Shown here: in pieces, positions 34,676-43,396 of the stretch | Layout of the letters: each line of letters opens with the position of its first letter | Numbering within the stretch: the stretch's first letter is position 1 | Origin: Streptomyces armeniacus | Lineage (GTDB): Bacteria > Actinomycetota > Actinomycetes > Streptomycetales > Streptomycetaceae | Direction of reading: 5' to 3' | DNA length: 64,000 nucleotides | NCBI RefSeq assembly: GCF_003355155.1 | Contig: NZ_CP031320.1 | Location: forward strand, 4,083,367-4,147,366 | The notes under the pieces: model-generated | Told to the model about the DNA's origin: nothing | Databases searched by the model: none | What the model saw: the letters and a program-made list of their open reading frames with translations, nothing else | Position numbers and translations under genes: made by a program

Positions 34676-36028
34676 CTATCGACGAATCCCAGCCGGGGGC
34701 TTTTCGGCATGCCGAAAAATCTCCCCGAGAAACTCGATTTTGAATCGGGCGGGGAAGCGGTTAACGTAGTGGAAACACGAAGGGGAGCGCCCGGAGGGTC
34801 CCGGTGAAACGGGCCCGATGGAAGCGTCCGTTCTTTGAGAACTCAACAGCGTGCTAAAAGTCAACGCCAGATATGTTGATACCCCGCCCCCTGTTTTTGT
34901 GGGGGGTATGGGTTCCTTTGAAGAACAACACACAGCGAGGAGCGCGGGCGCGGTCGGGCCCGCCGCCGAGAGGGGGCGGCCGACGATGCGGGGCCCGGCC
35001 TCGGGGTCCGCGTCGGAGGCGGCCGGGGCACCGGAGGTGTCGGGGGTGCCGGGGGTGGCTGCCTCGGGCTCCCGCGGCGCGTCCGCCCCGGTGTTGGCCG
35101 CCTCCGCTGTGTCGGTCGCCTCTGCCGGGCCCTCCGCGCCTTCCGTGCCCGTCTGCTCGTCGTGGCGCGGCAGCGCAAGCAGCACCGAGACGGCCAGCGC
35201 CGCTCCGCCCACCCGCAGCGCGAACCGCAGCGGCTCGTCCGGCAGCGGCTCGCTGAACGCGACCGTGCCGCTCACCACCGTGTACAGGAACGTCACCGTC
35301 GTGCACACCGGCACGATCAGCGACGCGCGGCAGCGCTGGAGCGCCGTCTGGGACAGGACGAGGCCCGTCGAGCCGGTGACCATCAGCAGGTACGGGTACG
35401 GCGAGGTCAGGATGGCGCCCGCGGTCCCGCCGAGGTCACCGAGGTCGAGCAGCCCGGCAACGCCCTTGATGGCCAGGGAGCTGACGCCGTACAGGAAGCC
35501 CACCGCGACGCCGTACGGGACGCCCGCCGTCGGCAGCCTGTGCCGCCGCTTCGAGCGGCGCTCCGCCGCGAAGAACGTGCCCAGGCCCACCGCCAGCGAC
35601 GGCACGCAGATCAGCAGCATGACGGGCGCGGGCGCCAGCCTGCTGATCTGCTCCGTGCTGCCGCGCAGCGAGAACACGATCATCACCAGGGCGATCACGA
35701 TCGCCACCATGCTCTGGCGTTCGCGTCCGGTGGGCTTCTCCCCGAGGAAGTACGCGGAGAGCAGCAGGAGCATCACGAGCCCGGTGACGAACAGCCCCTG
35801 CGCCGCGATGAGCGGCAGCGTGCGGTAGACGGCGAGCTGCGCGGCGAAGCCGAGCAGCAGGGAGGCGGCGCCCACGATCCACAGCGGGCTGCGCAGCAGC
35901 GCGAACACGACCTCCGCCGGGCGCCCGGCGGACAGCGGGGGCAGCGAGGAGAGCGCCCGCTTCTCGATCACGAAGCCCGCGCTGAAGAGGACGTTGGCCA
36001 GCAGAGCCGCCGCGACGCCCCACACCAT
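34676..36028 (-). CDS. EamA/DMT-family transporter, C-terminus fused to antisense rrn leader
   Basis: The N-terminal ~285 residues form a drug/metabolite-transporter-like protein with nine to ten membrane helices (VWGVAAALLANVLFSAGFVI, LFVTGLVMLLLLSAYFLGEK and others). A Thr/Ala/Pro-rich acidic tail follows. From about residue 362 (base ~34,941) the frame runs antisense through the rRNA leader, so the last ~88 residues are not native and the true stop is lost. The start overlaps the stop of the upstream methyltransferase gene by one base (TGATG). Substrate unknown. Confidence 0.75.
   Translation of the reverse strand: MVWGVAAALLANVLFSAGFVIEKRALSSLPPLSAGRPAEVVFALLRSPLWIVGAASLLLGFAAQLAVYRTLPLIAAQGLFVTGLVMLLLLSAYFLGEKPTGRERQSMVAIVIALVMIVFSLRGSTEQISRLAPAPVMLLICVPSLAVGLGTFFAAERRSKRRHRLPTAGVPYGVAVGFLYGVSSLAIKGVAGLLDLGDLGGTAGAILTSPYPYLLMVTGSTGLVLSQTALQRCRASLIVPVCTTVTFLYTVVSGTVAFSEPLPDEPLRFALRVGGAALAVSVLLALPRHDEQTGTEGAEGPAEATDTAEAANTGADAPREPEAATPGTPDTSGAPAASDADPEAGPRIVGRPLSAAGPTAPALLAVCCSSKEPIPPTKTGGGVSTYLALTFSTLLSSQRTDASIGPVSPGPSGRSPSCFHYVNRFPARFKIEFLGEIFRHAEKPPAGIRR
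34701..34718. repeat. Perfect 18-bp palindrome in rrn leader
   Basis: TTTTCGGCATGCCGAAAA, flanked by GGGG and CCCC (34695-34724). It lies between the two promoters. It could be the glycosylase terminator or an operator; its function cannot be decided from sequence. Confidence 0.7.
34740..34767 (+). promoter_or_regulatory. Second rrn promoter
   Basis: -35 TTGAAT (34740-34745), 16-bp spacer, -10 TAACGT (34762-34767). Tandem promoters are the rule for Streptomyces rrn operons. Confidence 0.65.
34879..34909 (+). other. Leader hairpin (RNase III-type processing stem)
   Basis: ATACCCC pairs with GGGGTAT around a C-rich/T-rich loop, at the position where Streptomyces pre-16S leaders carry a stem after GTTGATACCCC. 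Confidence 0.6.
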
Positions 36029-36774
36029 CAGAGCCGCCGGGCGTGGACGAGCAGGATCGAGGCCAGGGAGGGCGCCCGGCAGGCGAGCCGGTCCAGCGGG
36101 CGCAGCGGGCGGGGCACGTCGTGGTACGGCGCGCCCGTGATCCGTACGACCTCGAAGCCCGCGGCGGGCAGCAGCGAGCGCAGTGCCCGCGCGGTGTACA
36201 GCCGCAGGTGGCCCACCACTTGGGAGCCGGGCCTGCCGTGGATGCCCCGCAGGCTGACCTCGGAGAAGACCGGCTGGACGCCGGCGAGGATCAGCCCGCG
36301 GTTGTACCAGGCGGCGAGGTTGGGTGTGGAGAGCAGCAGGTGCCCGCCGGGGCGCAGCACGCGGTGCAGCTCGTCGAGGGCGGAGTCGGGGTCCACCAGG
36401 TGCTCGATGACCTCGCTGAAGAGGACGGCGTCGGCGACGCCGTCGGCGAACGGCAGCCCGGGGTCGGTGAGTTCACCGCGTACGGCCGTCAGGTGCCGGT
36501 TGGCGCGCCGCAGCGCGTCCTGCGACCAGTCGACGCCGATCATCCGGTGCTGCGACAGGGTCTCCGCCGCGGTGGCCGCCGCCGATCCGTCGCCGCAGCC
36601 GACGTCGAGCACGGTCTGCGGCACGGAGCCCAGGGCGCGCGCCAGGATCGCCGCCTGGCGCCGGCTGCGGTCGGGGCCGGAGGCGACGGGGGTGTCCGGG
36701 TCCTCGTACAGGTCGCGCAGCTGCGCGGGGCGCTTGCCGGCCCCGGCGCCCGCGCCCGTCGTCGTACGCGTCAT
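36028..36774 (-). CDS. Class I SAM-dependent methyltransferase
   Basis: 248 residues with motif I VLDVGCGDGSAAAT, acidic strand-2 end (IGVDWS) and a motif typical of ubiquinone/menaquinone- or sugar-type methyltransferases (VLFSEVIEHLVDPDSALDEL). It is placed inside a gene chain with a glycosyltransferase and an arabinofuranosyltransferase, which suggests O-methylation of a cell-surface glycan or its lipid carrier; this is inference. It overlaps the end of the condensation-domain gene by 4 bases. Confidence 0.88.
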   Translation of the reverse strand: MTRTTTGAGAGAGKRPAQLRDLYEDPDTPVASGPDRSRRQAAILARALGSVPQTVLDVGCGDGSAAATAAETLSQHRMIGVDWSQDALRRANRHLTAVRGELTDPGLPFADGVADAVLFSEVIEHLVDPDSALDELHRVLRPGGHLLLSTPNLAAWYNRGLILAGVQPVFSEVSLRGIHGRPGSQVVGHLRLYTARALRSLLPAAGFEVVRITGAPYHDVPRPLRPLDRLACRAPSLASILLVHARRL

Positions 36775-38163
36775 CCGTCCGCACCTCCCGCTCCCGCTCC
36801 CGCGTCCGCTTCCGGTTCGTACGAGGTGGACTCCAGCGCGCGGGTGAACAGTTCGCCCAGCAGGTGCCCCGCCGCGTCGTCCAGCCGCGCGTGCGACCAG
36901 CGCAGCGCGAGCTGCAGCCGGCCGCCCGTGGACACGGTGGTCACGGAGAGGCCGCGCGGCGAACGGCCGGGCGCCGAGAACCAGACGGCCGTGGCGCGGC
37001 CCGCGTCACCGAAGTCCAGCGGGTACGGGACACGGCCGATGTTGGACAGCAGCGTCGTCGACGCCCACGGCCCGGCGCCGTCCCGCAGCGCCCGCGTGTA
37101 CGCCGCGCGCAGCCCGACGGGCAGCCAGGGCGTGGTCAGCAGGTCGCCGCTGAAGCCGAGTTGCGGCCGGTCGGCCTGCTTCAGCGCGCGCGTACGGGCG
37201 GCGGTGACGCGCAGCAGCCGGGCGACCGCGTCCTTGTCGGGTGCGCCCGGCGCGGTGAGCGTGTCGTGCAGCTCGCGTTCCTCGCTGCCGAAGGTGACCT
37301 CGACCAGGCGCGTGCCGTTGCCGATCGGCATGTCCGCGGTGCGCGGCCGGTCGTCCACCGGCATGGTGATCCGTACGGGCCTGGGCGCCTGCTCGTGCAT
37401 CCGGTTCCAGCGGGCGGACATGATCCAGGTGGCCACCAGCAGCTGGTCGTTGACGGTGTACGGGGCGACGCCGCCGGTCCGCGGCGGCCGGGCGGGCACG
37501 GGCAGGTCGGCGATGAGCATGCCGTTGCCGGGCGCGCCCGGGTGCCGGGTGTCGGCGGCGATGCGCGCGGGGCGCGTCCAGGGCGAGGTGGCGGGGCTGG
37601 GCGGCGGCGCGTCCGGGACGCCGGCGCCGGTGCGTACGGGCGGGGGCGCGGGGGAGTTGTCGGCGCCGCCGTACAGTTCGGCGGCCGTGGCCAGCACCCG
37701 CAGGCAGGCGGGGCCGTCCAGCGCGGTGTGGTTGATCGTGACGAGCAGCACCCACGCGCCGCTGCCGTCGTCGTGCTCGACGACCTCGATCCGGATGGGC
37801 GGCGAGGTGTCCAGCGGCGGGCACTCGGCGAGCGCGCGCCGGCGGCCCTCCTCCAGCGTGCCGCCGGGGTACGAGACGGGGTCGGTGTCCGGCCCGTCGG
37901 TCAGCTCCCACTCGTACCGCCGGTGCCACCAGCGGGTCGGCGCCTGCTCCCGCGCCCGCGTCCGCTCCCGCGCCTGTTCCCGCGCCTGTGCCGTCCGGCC
38001 CGCCGGCGCTGAGTGTGGCGGTGCCGGCGGAGGTGGTGTCCGCGGCGGGGGCCGCTTCGGGGTGGTGCGGCCCCGCACCGTCGGTGGCTGCCACGGCGCC
38101 GTCACCCGGCGGGCGGTCGCCCGCCGGGGCCGTGCCGTCGAAACCCTTCTGTGGTGCCGTCAT
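36771..38163 (-). pseudogene. Condensation-domain (HxxxDG) protein, apparently frameshifted
   Basis: A readable C-terminal ~390 residues has the acyl-/peptide-condensation motif NHTALDGP and conserved downstream blocks (APYTVNDQLLVATW; STTLLSNIGRVPYPLDFGD). The logical start at 38163 overlaps the stop of the upstream gene (ATGA) and reads MTAPQKGFDGTAPAGD in a different frame. The two frames meet inside a repetitive GCGGGAGCAGG tract at 37941-37992. The ~50-60-residue N-terminal part of the condensation fold, expected before RWWHRRYEWEL, is absent from both frames. Either real decay or a collapsed/misread repeat. Confidence 0.65.
37941..37992. repeat. Low-complexity CGCCTGCTCCCG-type repeats at the frameshift
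   Basis: Degenerate 12-bp units (CGCCTGCTCCCG, CGCCCGCGTCCG, CGCCTGTTCCCG) in tandem. The reading frame of the condensation-domain gene changes here, so this is the probable site of insertion/deletion or sequencing error. Confidence 0.65.
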
Positions 38164-41100
38164 CGACCGGCTTCCTCCCCCTTCTCCGGCGGCTCCTGCC
38201 CGGACTGCCCGGACGGGCCGGGCTGCTGCGCCCCGGGCGGTCCCGGCGGCGGGCCCCCGTGCCGCTGCGGCAGCGACGGCAGTTGCTGCGTCGGCGGGTC
38301 CGTCGGCGCTGTGCCCTGTCCGGGCTGTCCGGGCTGTCCGGGCTGTCCGGGCGGCCCGACGGGCCCGGCCGGGCCCCGTCCTGACAGTACGGGTCCGACC
38401 ACCGGCCGGGGCTGCGCCGGATCGTCGAACTCCGGCGGCCGGGGCCCGTACGTCCCCGTGTCCGGCTCGGACTCCGGCTCTTCCGTCCTGCCCGGCAGCG
38501 TGACCAGCGCGGCCGACAGCGCGAGCAGCGCCAGCGCCTGTGCCACGCGCCCGAACGCGCCCTCGCCCTCGCCGATTCCGCTGCCCGTGCCCGCCCCGAT
38601 GGCGGCGGCGACGCCCGCGGCCGCCATGGCCAGCAGCGCGGTCGGCACGAGCAGTCCGGGCCGTACGCGTGCCAGCACCGCGAGCGCCGGCACGACCAGC
38701 GCGTACGGTCCCGCGACGAACGCCACGACCAGCGTCAGGGCGAGCACGCCCAGCACCCAGCCCGGCGCCGGGACTTCACCGTCGTCGGTGCCGAGCGGTG
38801 TGCCCGCGCGGCGGCGTACGAACGCGAGTCCGAGGAGCGCCAGGATGCCGACGCCCCCGGCGATCAGCCCGCCCTCGTACCAGCGCGCGGGCTCGTACTC
38901 GAGCTCGACGACGCCACTCGCGCCCTCCGGCACGAGGAAGCCCTGCTGCCAGCCGTCGATCCGCAGCGGCGTCAGCTCCTTGCCGTCGAGGGTGGCCTTC
39001 CAGCCGTCGTTGACGTTCTCGTACGTCTGGAGGTACGCCGCCTCGCCGTCGCCGACGCGCACCGAGCGGCGGTCGCCGAGCCAGTCCTCGGGCGAGACCT
39101 CGCGGGCGTCGCCGGCGGACGGCGCCGCGGAGGCGGCGCCGGACGAGCCGCCCGGCGCCGCGTTCTCACCGCGGGCCAGCGTGAGGTCGGTGATCGCCAG
39201 CGGGCCTTCGTCGCCCGCCTCCACCGAGTGGCGGCCGCTGTTGAGTGCCAGCGTGCCGTCCTTCTCGTCGCCCGCGCACAGTTCGACGTCGACGGGGCGC
39301 CGTTCGGTGAGGTCCCTGACCTTGCCGGACGCCTTCGTGGCGTGCAGCTTGCCGTCGACCGCGAGCACCGGGCCCTGGCCGCAGGGCAGCGTGAACTCCT
39401 CGTCCGGGTCGGCGGCCGGCGCCCGCAGGTCGTCCAGCTCCGGGATATGGATCTCGCTGAGCCCGGCCGGGAGTTGCAGGGCCTTGTCGGCGAACGGGTT
39501 GTGCACCGTCTTCTGTTCGGTGTCGGTGATGGTGATGTCGAGCGAGTCGGTCTCCATCTCCTCGAAGCGCGCCCAGCCGTTCTGGTCGACGGCCGTCGTC
39601 ACGGCGCCGTCGTCGGAGCTGATCCGCACCTCGGTGGGGGCCGCCGTGATGCCGCCCGCCCCGGCCAGTACGACCTCGCTGATCTTCCGCTTCTCCGGCC
39701 AGCTCAGATGGACGGTGGGCGCGTTGCCCGCGATCCACGAGGTGGTCAGGTTCTTGTCGACGAGGCTGCGCGGACTGGTCTCGACGCCGAACCGGCTCGT
39801 GGAGTCGGCGGTCGCGACCAGCCGGTCACGGGAGCCGGGGGCCACCTTGTCGAGTACGTCGTCCAGTTCGTCGCCGGGCACCGGCAGCGCCTGCCCGGTC
39901 ACCGCGAAGTCGTCCGAGCCGGTGGTGTCGAACTGCCGGTGCAGCCCCACCTCCGAGGACGTCGACATGAGGCCGCCCGGGTCGCTCTCGCGGTGCAACG
40001 ACACCAGTTCGCTGCCGCCCTCGCCGCCTTCCCGGCCGGCTGCCCCGTCCTCCGGGAGCTTCAGCAGCTTGGTGACCTGCACGTCCGGAATGGAGATCTC
40101 CGAGAAGCCCGCCCCGGTCAGGCCCGGCTGCGCGCTCTCGGTCCCGGTGATGGTGACCTTCAGCCACTTCGCCACGCCCTTGGGCGCCTTGATCTCCTGC
40201 TGCGAGCCGTTCGGCTGCAGCGGGCTCCGCGCGCTGCCCTGGTCGGTCTCGACGCGCACCTCGGTCGGTACCGCCCGTACCTGGTCACCGGGGAGCGGCG
40301 TGACGTTCAGCTTCTCCGGGATGTCGGTCGGGTTGTCGAAGGCGATACGCAGCCACTGCCCGTCCGGTTCACCGGCGCTGCCCTCGGCCCAGCCGGTGTC
40401 CGGGTTGCCGTCGAAGGCGTTGACCGGCTCGAACTGCGGCAGGTGGAACAGCCAGTTGCCGCTGCTGGACGCCGTCACCGACTTCGCTCCGCGCAGCGTG
40501 GCGGTCGTCTGGTGCTCGGTGCCCTCGGTCGGGAGGATCTGCTTCGGTTCCTCACCCGGGTCCTGCACGCTGTCCGGGTGGTTCCGCTCCTTCGCCCCGT
40601 ACGTCGCGGAGGTGTTGTTGGTGAGCAGCCCGAAGCGGGTGTCCGCCCGGCGCAGCCCGTCGGCCTGCACCTTGAGGGCCGGGCTGGTGATGCCCGGGTG
40701 CTTGTCGCCGGCCAGCACGGTGGGCCGGCCCGCCAGCCGGGGATCGGCGGCGAGCGGGAGCAGCGACTCGGGGCCGCCGCTGACCACGGCCGTGTCGGCG
40801 GCCGCCTTCGCGGTCACCTGCCCGGGGCGCTCGGTGTCCGCGGGCTCGTAGATCTCCACGGCCTGCGGCTGCGGGTACAGCCCCACCACGTCGACGGGGG
40901 TGTTCGCCGGGATGGTGCCGCCGGTGATCTTCGGCCCGAAGCCTTCCACCTTGCGGTAGCCGGACGCCTCCAGGGTGCGCTTCACCGTCTCCGGCGGCAC
41001 GTAGCCGACCTCGCCGGGGTCCAGGTCGTTCCGTACGACCACGTTGTACAGCCCCGAGCGGGCCAGGAAGTCGGACAGGCCCGGCACTTCGCCGCCGGAC

Positions 41101-42665
41101 TTCAGCGCCTGCTCCACGGCGTCCAGCGCGCGGCGGTTGCCGGGCGTGCCGAAGGGCACGAAGTCCCGCTGCGCCCACGGTGATTCGGCGAGCACGTCGA
41201 GCGGCTGGTCGATCGGGGAGCCCCAGGTGTAGATGCCGTGGGCGGTGGAGGGAGTGACGTACGCCCGGGTGTCGGGGGAGTTCTTCTCCAGCCAGTCCGC
41301 CGTCTGCTCCCAGTGCCTGGGCAGCTTCTCGAACGCGCCGGGCTGCATGATGTCGCCCTTGAGGTACGGCACCGCCAGCCCCGGCAGCAGCAGCACGGCG
41401 GCCACCACCGGTATGTACCGCCGGCCGCGGAACGTACGCGTGCGCTCCGCCGTCGCCAGCCGCCCGACGACGTGGCACAGGCCGAAGGCGAGCGCGAGCG
41501 CCAGCCCCGGCTGGAACTTGTAGATGTTGCGGAACGGCCGCAGCGAGCCGTCCAGCCAGTCCTGCACCGTGCCGGCGAACGGGCCGCCCAGCCCGCCCGC
41601 GTACCCCGCCAGCATGATCGCGGTGACGGTCACGGCGGTCAGCACCAGCCAGCGCCGCTCGGGCAGGTCGCGGCGCGCCAGCCCGGCCAGCCCGACGGCC
41701 GCGGCGGCGCAGCTGGCGAGGATGGCCAGCACCCCGGTGGCCAGCGCCCAGCCGGCGGGCAGCCAGGGCTCGCCGTAGTTGAGGTACGCGGTCCAGTTGC
41801 CGGCGCCGCGCAGCATCTCGGTGGCGGACATGGTGCCGGTGGTGGTGTCGGCCTGCTCGACGTACGGCATGAAGTCCTCGCCGTAGATGCCGAGCAGCAG
41901 CAGCGGTACGACCCACCAGAGGGTCGCCAGGATGACGCCCGGGGTCCACCAGGCGATGAGCGTACGGCGCCTGCGGCCCGTACGGCTGAGCACGTACAGC
42001 CCGACGGTCAGCAGCGACGCCAGCGTCGACGCCGCGTTCACGCCGCCCATGAACGGGATGATCAGCGCCGAACGGGCGGCCGCCACACGCGGCGACGCCG
42101 TGACGGACGTCAACGGCAGGATCACCCACGGCAGTACGGCGCCCGGCAGGGCGGCGGCCGAGGTGGAGCCGATGACGATGGTGAACGTCGGCCACAGCGC
42201 GTACACGGCGGCGCCGAGCAGCCGGGAGCGGGAGGTGCCGATGCCGAACCGCTCCGCCAGCCGCAGCGCGCCCCAGAACGCGGCCGTCACGACGAGGGAC
42301 AGCCACAGCCGTTCGGCGAGCCAGGTGGGGATCTGGAGCAGGTCGGTCAGCGCGTAGTACGGCAGCATCGGGAAGGCGTAGCCGATGTACTGGTCGGCGA
42401 TGCCGCCGAAGCCCGCCTGGTTGTGCCAGAGCTCGCCGAGATCGCCGAGGAAGCGCCAGGGGTCGGTGGCGACCCCGAGCTTCGTCTCGAACGTCATCTT
42501 GCCCGGCGAGGACGCGAGGAAGCCGACGAGCACGGTCAGCCAGGCGGCGAGCAGCCAGCGCCTGCCGCGCGGCCGGTCGTCCGGGGGAGGCAGCGCTGCC
42601 GTCCTGGCGTGCTGTGGCCTTCCCGGGCCCGCCGGGGCGGGCGGGCTGATTGCGCTCGTGGTCAT
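38160..42665 (-). CDS. AftD-like alpha-(1->3)-arabinofuranosyltransferase (DUF3367)
   Basis: 1501-residue GT-C glycosyltransferase. After a 36-residue cytosolic tail, about a dozen membrane helices (LLAAWLTVLVGFLASSPGKM onward, to about residue 430) form the catalytic core with acidic loop residues. A very large extracellular part follows with two discoidin/F5-8C-like carbohydrate-binding modules (VNAFDGNPDTGWAEG at ~746-760; LVDKNLTTSWIAGN at ~965). C-terminal helices (~1260-1410) and a Pro/Gly/Gln tail with a PGQ repeat follow. In mycobacteria AftD modifies arabinan; Streptomyces lacks that arabinogalactan, so the acceptor is unknown. It overlaps its neighbours by 4 bases on both sides. Confidence 0.9.
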   Translation of the reverse strand: MTTSAISPPAPAGPGRPQHARTAALPPPDDRPRGRRWLLAAWLTVLVGFLASSPGKMTFETKLGVATDPWRFLGDLGELWHNQAGFGGIADQYIGYAFPMLPYYALTDLLQIPTWLAERLWLSLVVTAAFWGALRLAERFGIGTSRSRLLGAAVYALWPTFTIVIGSTSAAALPGAVLPWVILPLTSVTASPRVAAARSALIIPFMGGVNAASTLASLLTVGLYVLSRTGRRRRTLIAWWTPGVILATLWWVVPLLLLGIYGEDFMPYVEQADTTTGTMSATEMLRGAGNWTAYLNYGEPWLPAGWALATGVLAILASCAAAAVGLAGLARRDLPERRWLVLTAVTVTAIMLAGYAGGLGGPFAGTVQDWLDGSLRPFRNIYKFQPGLALALAFGLCHVVGRLATAERTRTFRGRRYIPVVAAVLLLPGLAVPYLKGDIMQPGAFEKLPRHWEQTADWLEKNSPDTRAYVTPSTAHGIYTWGSPIDQPLDVLAESPWAQRDFVPFGTPGNRRALDAVEQALKSGGEVPGLSDFLARSGLYNVVVRNDLDPGEVGYVPPETVKRTLEASGYRKVEGFGPKITGGTIPANTPVDVVGLYPQPQAVEIYEPADTERPGQVTAKAAADTAVVSGGPESLLPLAADPRLAGRPTVLAGDKHPGITSPALKVQADGLRRADTRFGLLTNNTSATYGAKERNHPDSVQDPGEEPKQILPTEGTEHQTTATLRGAKSVTASSSGNWLFHLPQFEPVNAFDGNPDTGWAEGSAGEPDGQWLRIAFDNPTDIPEKLNVTPLPGDQVRAVPTEVRVETDQGSARSPLQPNGSQQEIKAPKGVAKWLKVTITGTESAQPGLTGAGFSEISIPDVQVTKLLKLPEDGAAGREGGEGGSELVSLHRESDPGGLMSTSSEVGLHRQFDTTGSDDFAVTGQALPVPGDELDDVLDKVAPGSRDRLVATADSTSRFGVETSPRSLVDKNLTTSWIAGNAPTVHLSWPEKRKISEVVLAGAGGITAAPTEVRISSDDGAVTTAVDQNGWARFEEMETDSLDITITDTEQKTVHNPFADKALQLPAGLSEIHIPELDDLRAPAADPDEEFTLPCGQGPVLAVDGKLHATKASGKVRDLTERRPVDVELCAGDEKDGTLALNSGRHSVEAGDEGPLAITDLTLARGENAAPGGSSGAASAAPSAGDAREVSPEDWLGDRRSVRVGDGEAAYLQTYENVNDGWKATLDGKELTPLRIDGWQQGFLVPEGASGVVELEYEPARWYEGGLIAGGVGILALLGLAFVRRRAGTPLGTDDGEVPAPGWVLGVLALTLVVAFVAGPYALVVPALAVLARVRPGLLVPTALLAMAAAGVAAAIGAGTGSGIGEGEGAFGRVAQALALLALSAALVTLPGRTEEPESEPDTGTYGPRPPEFDDPAQPRPVVGPVLSGRGPAGPVGPPGQPGQPGQPGQGTAPTDPPTQQLPSLPQRHGGPPPGPPGAQQPGPSGQSGQEPPEKGEEAGR
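38316..38351. repeat. 9-bp coding repeat (PGQ)
   Basis: Four tandem copies of CTGTCCGGG encode a GQP repeat in the C-terminal tail of the AftD-like protein. In-frame, slippage-prone. Confidence 0.85.
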
Positions 42666-43390
42666 TGTGGGCACCGCCGGAGGATGAGGAGGAGGTTCCA
42701 GGTGGCGAATTCGCGGAGGCCCGGCACGCGGGTGATCGCACCTGGCAGGAACGGCCAGTAGCGCGAGCGCGCGGAGAGGACCTCCACGTCGTCGCGGGCG
42801 CGTACCTGGCGGAGTGTGGGGCCGATGTGCACGGCGAAGAGGTTCTCGCCGAGGGTGTGCTTGGCCTCGCGGCCTGTGCGCCTGCGGTAGCGGGCGCGGG
42901 CGCGCTCGGCACCGAAGTAGTGCCAGGGGGCGGTCTCGTGACCGCCCCAGGGCGAGTACCAGTTGGTGAACGACACGTAGATCAGCCCGCCGGGGCGGGT
43001 GACGCGGACCATCTCGGAGAGGAAGGTCTGCGGGTCGGCGACGTGCTCCAGCACGTTGGAGGAGAAGCACACGTCGGCCGTGCCGTCGGCGAGCGGCAGC
43101 AGGTAGCCGTCGGCGAGGACCGCGCCCTCGGGCCGCCGGCCGCCCGCCAGCAGCTCGCTCATGTCGGGTTCGAAGAGGAAGCTCTGGGCGCCGCGGCGGC
43201 GGAACTCCTCGGTGAAGTGCCCGCTTCCGCCGCCGATGTCGACGACGGTCGTTCCCTTCAGCGGCTGGTACTGCTCGACCTGCTGGGCGGCGTCCCGGGC
43301 GAGCAGTCCGTAGCACTGCTCGGGCTCGGTCTGCTCCCGCATGAAGGCCCGGAAGAGAGCGAGGGATCTTCTGAACGAGGGGTCGCGCAC
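42662..43390 (-). CDS. Class I SAM-dependent methyltransferase
   Basis: 242 residues with motif I VVDIGGGSGHFTEEF, FLFEPD as the strand-2 acid and CFSSNVLEHVADP. A C-terminal region (GGHETAPWHYFGAERARARY) is typical of methyltransferases in polysaccharide clusters. GTG start at 43390. The stop overlaps the AftD-like start (ATGA), so it is part of the same operon. It is the second methyltransferase of the cluster, consistent with decoration of two positions or two substrates. Confidence 0.88.
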   Translation of the reverse strand: MRDPSFRRSLALFRAFMREQTEPEQCYGLLARDAAQQVEQYQPLKGTTVVDIGGGSGHFTEEFRRRGAQSFLFEPDMSELLAGGRRPEGAVLADGYLLPLADGTADVCFSSNVLEHVADPQTFLSEMVRVTRPGGLIYVSFTNWYSPWGGHETAPWHYFGAERARARYRRRTGREAKHTLGENLFAVHIGPTLRQVRARDDVEVLSARSRYWPFLPGAITRVPGLREFATWNLLLILRRCPQ

Positions 43391-43396
43391 GCCGTG

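Larger units (their letters stand above)
34558..34941 (+). promoter_or_regulatory. rRNA-operon promoter and leader, without rRNA genes
   Basis: This is a typical Streptomyces rrn upstream region. It holds tandem promoters, the highly conserved actinobacterial leader word TTCTTTGAGAACTCAACAGC (34831-34850) followed by GTGC-AAAAGTCAACGCCAGATATGTTGA-type sequence, a CCCC/GGGG processing-type stem, and GGTTCCTTTGAAGAAC leading to ACACACAGCGAGGA. In intact operons the leader continues to 16S rRNA within about 100-150 bp. Here conserved leader sequence stops at about 34,941 and no 16S, 23S or 5S sequence follows. Confidence 0.88.

Noticed and set aside
34941..35100. 16S rRNA 5' end expected after the leader
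   Set aside because: I looked for the GTTTGATC/TGGCTCAG-type 16S start and found none; the sequence is coding DNA of the EamA-like gene.
36043..40851. Open frame of about 1600 codons on the plus strand opposite the glycan cluster
   Set aside because: Low-complexity Ser/Pro/Arg composition and wrong-position GC bias; opposite-strand shadow of real genes.
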